From Deltaproteobacteria bacterium (lineage in GTDB: Bacteria; Desulfobacterota; DAOWNY01), in NCBI GenBank assembly GCA_030642325.1, contig DAOWNY010000096.1, positions 1 through 7,081 on the forward strand: a stretch of 7,081 nucleotides of DNA. Reading direction: 5' to 3'. A program made the translations under genes and the position numbers. The notes below the pieces were generated by a model. The model searched no databases and had not been told where the DNA came from. It worked only from the letters and a program-made list of their open reading frames with translations. Below are positions 6,613 through 7,081 of this stretch, piece by piece; position 1 is the first letter of the stretch; each line of letters opens with the position of its first letter.

Positions 6613-7081
6613 GTGAAAAAACAATATTCAGCAGTGGTAATCGGGGCATCTGCCGGTGGAATCCAGGCGCTTACCAGACTTTTGGCGGCCTTACCGGAAG
6701 ATTTTGCCCTGCCGATTATGATTGCCCTGCATCTACACGCAAATCAGAATGGGTTTCATATTGAATATTTTAACACTACATCTGCCTTAACGGTGAAGGA
6801 GGCGGAAGAGAAGGAAAAAATACAGCGGGGACATGTCTATTTTGCTCCTTGCGACCATCACCTGCTTATTGAAGAGGATGAAACTCTTTCCCTTTCTGCC
6901 GATGACAAAGTGAACTATTGCCGCCCTTCGATTGATGTTTTGTTTGAAAGCGCAGTTGATGTTTATTCATCGCGCCTGATCGGAGTCATCCTGACCGGTG
7001 CTAACAACGATGGAGCAAGGGGGATGCGCTTAATTAAGGAGGAGGAGGGGCTGACCATTGCGCAGGATCCGCAAGAGGCGG
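6613..7081 (+). CDS. cheB: CheB-type methylesterase, single domain, 3' end outside the window (partial)
   Basis: From GTG at 6613 the frame stays open to the window end, giving 156 residues of a CheB catalytic domain, usually about 190. It should hydrolyse the methyl ester made by CheR and may deamidate Gln. The catalytic triad is visible: Ser13 in GASAGG, His40 in IALHLH and Asp133 in LTGANNDGA. YFAPCDHHLL and PSIDVLFESA are also typical of the family. Classical CheB has an N-terminal receiver controlled by CheA; this protein begins directly with the catalytic domain, so that control is absent. An in-frame TAA at 6580-6582 with no better start after it supports the GTG; AGGA lies about 11 bases upstream, a slightly long spacing. 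The HLH after the catalytic His replaces the usual HM. Confidence 0.93.
   Translation, partial: MKKQYSAVVIGASAGGIQALTRLLAALPEDFALPIMIALHLHANQNGFHIEYFNTTSALTVKEAEEKEKIQRGHVYFAPCDHHLLIEEDETLSLSADDKVNYCRPSIDVLFESAVDVYSSRLIGVILTGANNDGARGMRLIKEEEGLTIAQDPQEA

Overview
The window carries one signalling operon on the + strand with a convergent/divergent pair of other genes to its left. The coding style suggests a Gram-negative bacterium of moderate GC. The signs are Shine-Dalgarno sites of the GGGAG type, a large poly-HAMP/GAF hybrid histidine kinase with three receivers, and separate cheR and receiver-less cheB genes. This combination is common in environmental Desulfobacterota/Deltaproteobacteria and related phyla. 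That placement is an inference from gene style only; nothing here is a taxonomic marker.

Layout: (1) Positions 1-312 hold the 3' end of an unidentified + strand gene. Its visible part starts with a Pro/Ala/Glu/Ser heptapeptide repeat, followed by a basic, then helical C-terminus. (2) Positions 339-1238 (- strand) hold a soluble protein made almost entirely of 34-residue tetratricopeptide repeats, convergent with the first gene and 26 bp from its end. (3) Positions 1239-1829 are a long non-coding divergent region with candidate promoters in both directions. (4) Positions 1830-5687 (+) encode a 1285-residue membrane hybrid histidine kinase: TM, extracytoplasmic region, TM, HAMP, two further near-identical HAMP-like units, GAF, Glu/Gln-rich coiled coil, HisKA, HATPase, REC, REC, REC. 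(5) Positions 5729-6553 (+) encode a CheR-type methyltransferase. (6) Positions 6613-7081 (+) hold the start of a single-domain CheB-type methylesterase, which runs off the window.

The last three genes are closely spaced (41 and 59 bp), point the same way and show no terminator between them, so they probably form one transcription unit. No chemoreceptor, CheA, CheW or CheY is visible. The simplest reading is a non-flagellar, chemotaxis-like module in which a methyltransferase/methylesterase pair acts with a hybrid kinase rather than with a classical chemoreceptor array. The most interesting possibility is that the kinase itself is the methylation substrate. Its coiled coil between GAF and HisKA repeats a Q-[A/T]-Q-Q-E-E-L-[K/R]-V-S motif three times, which partly resembles chemoreceptor methylation sites. 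This is a hypothesis, not something the sequence proves. The second clear signal is a 117-bp-period tandem duplication of the HAMP-like unit with 104 of 105 bases identical, which points to a very recent or actively homogenised change in receptor length.
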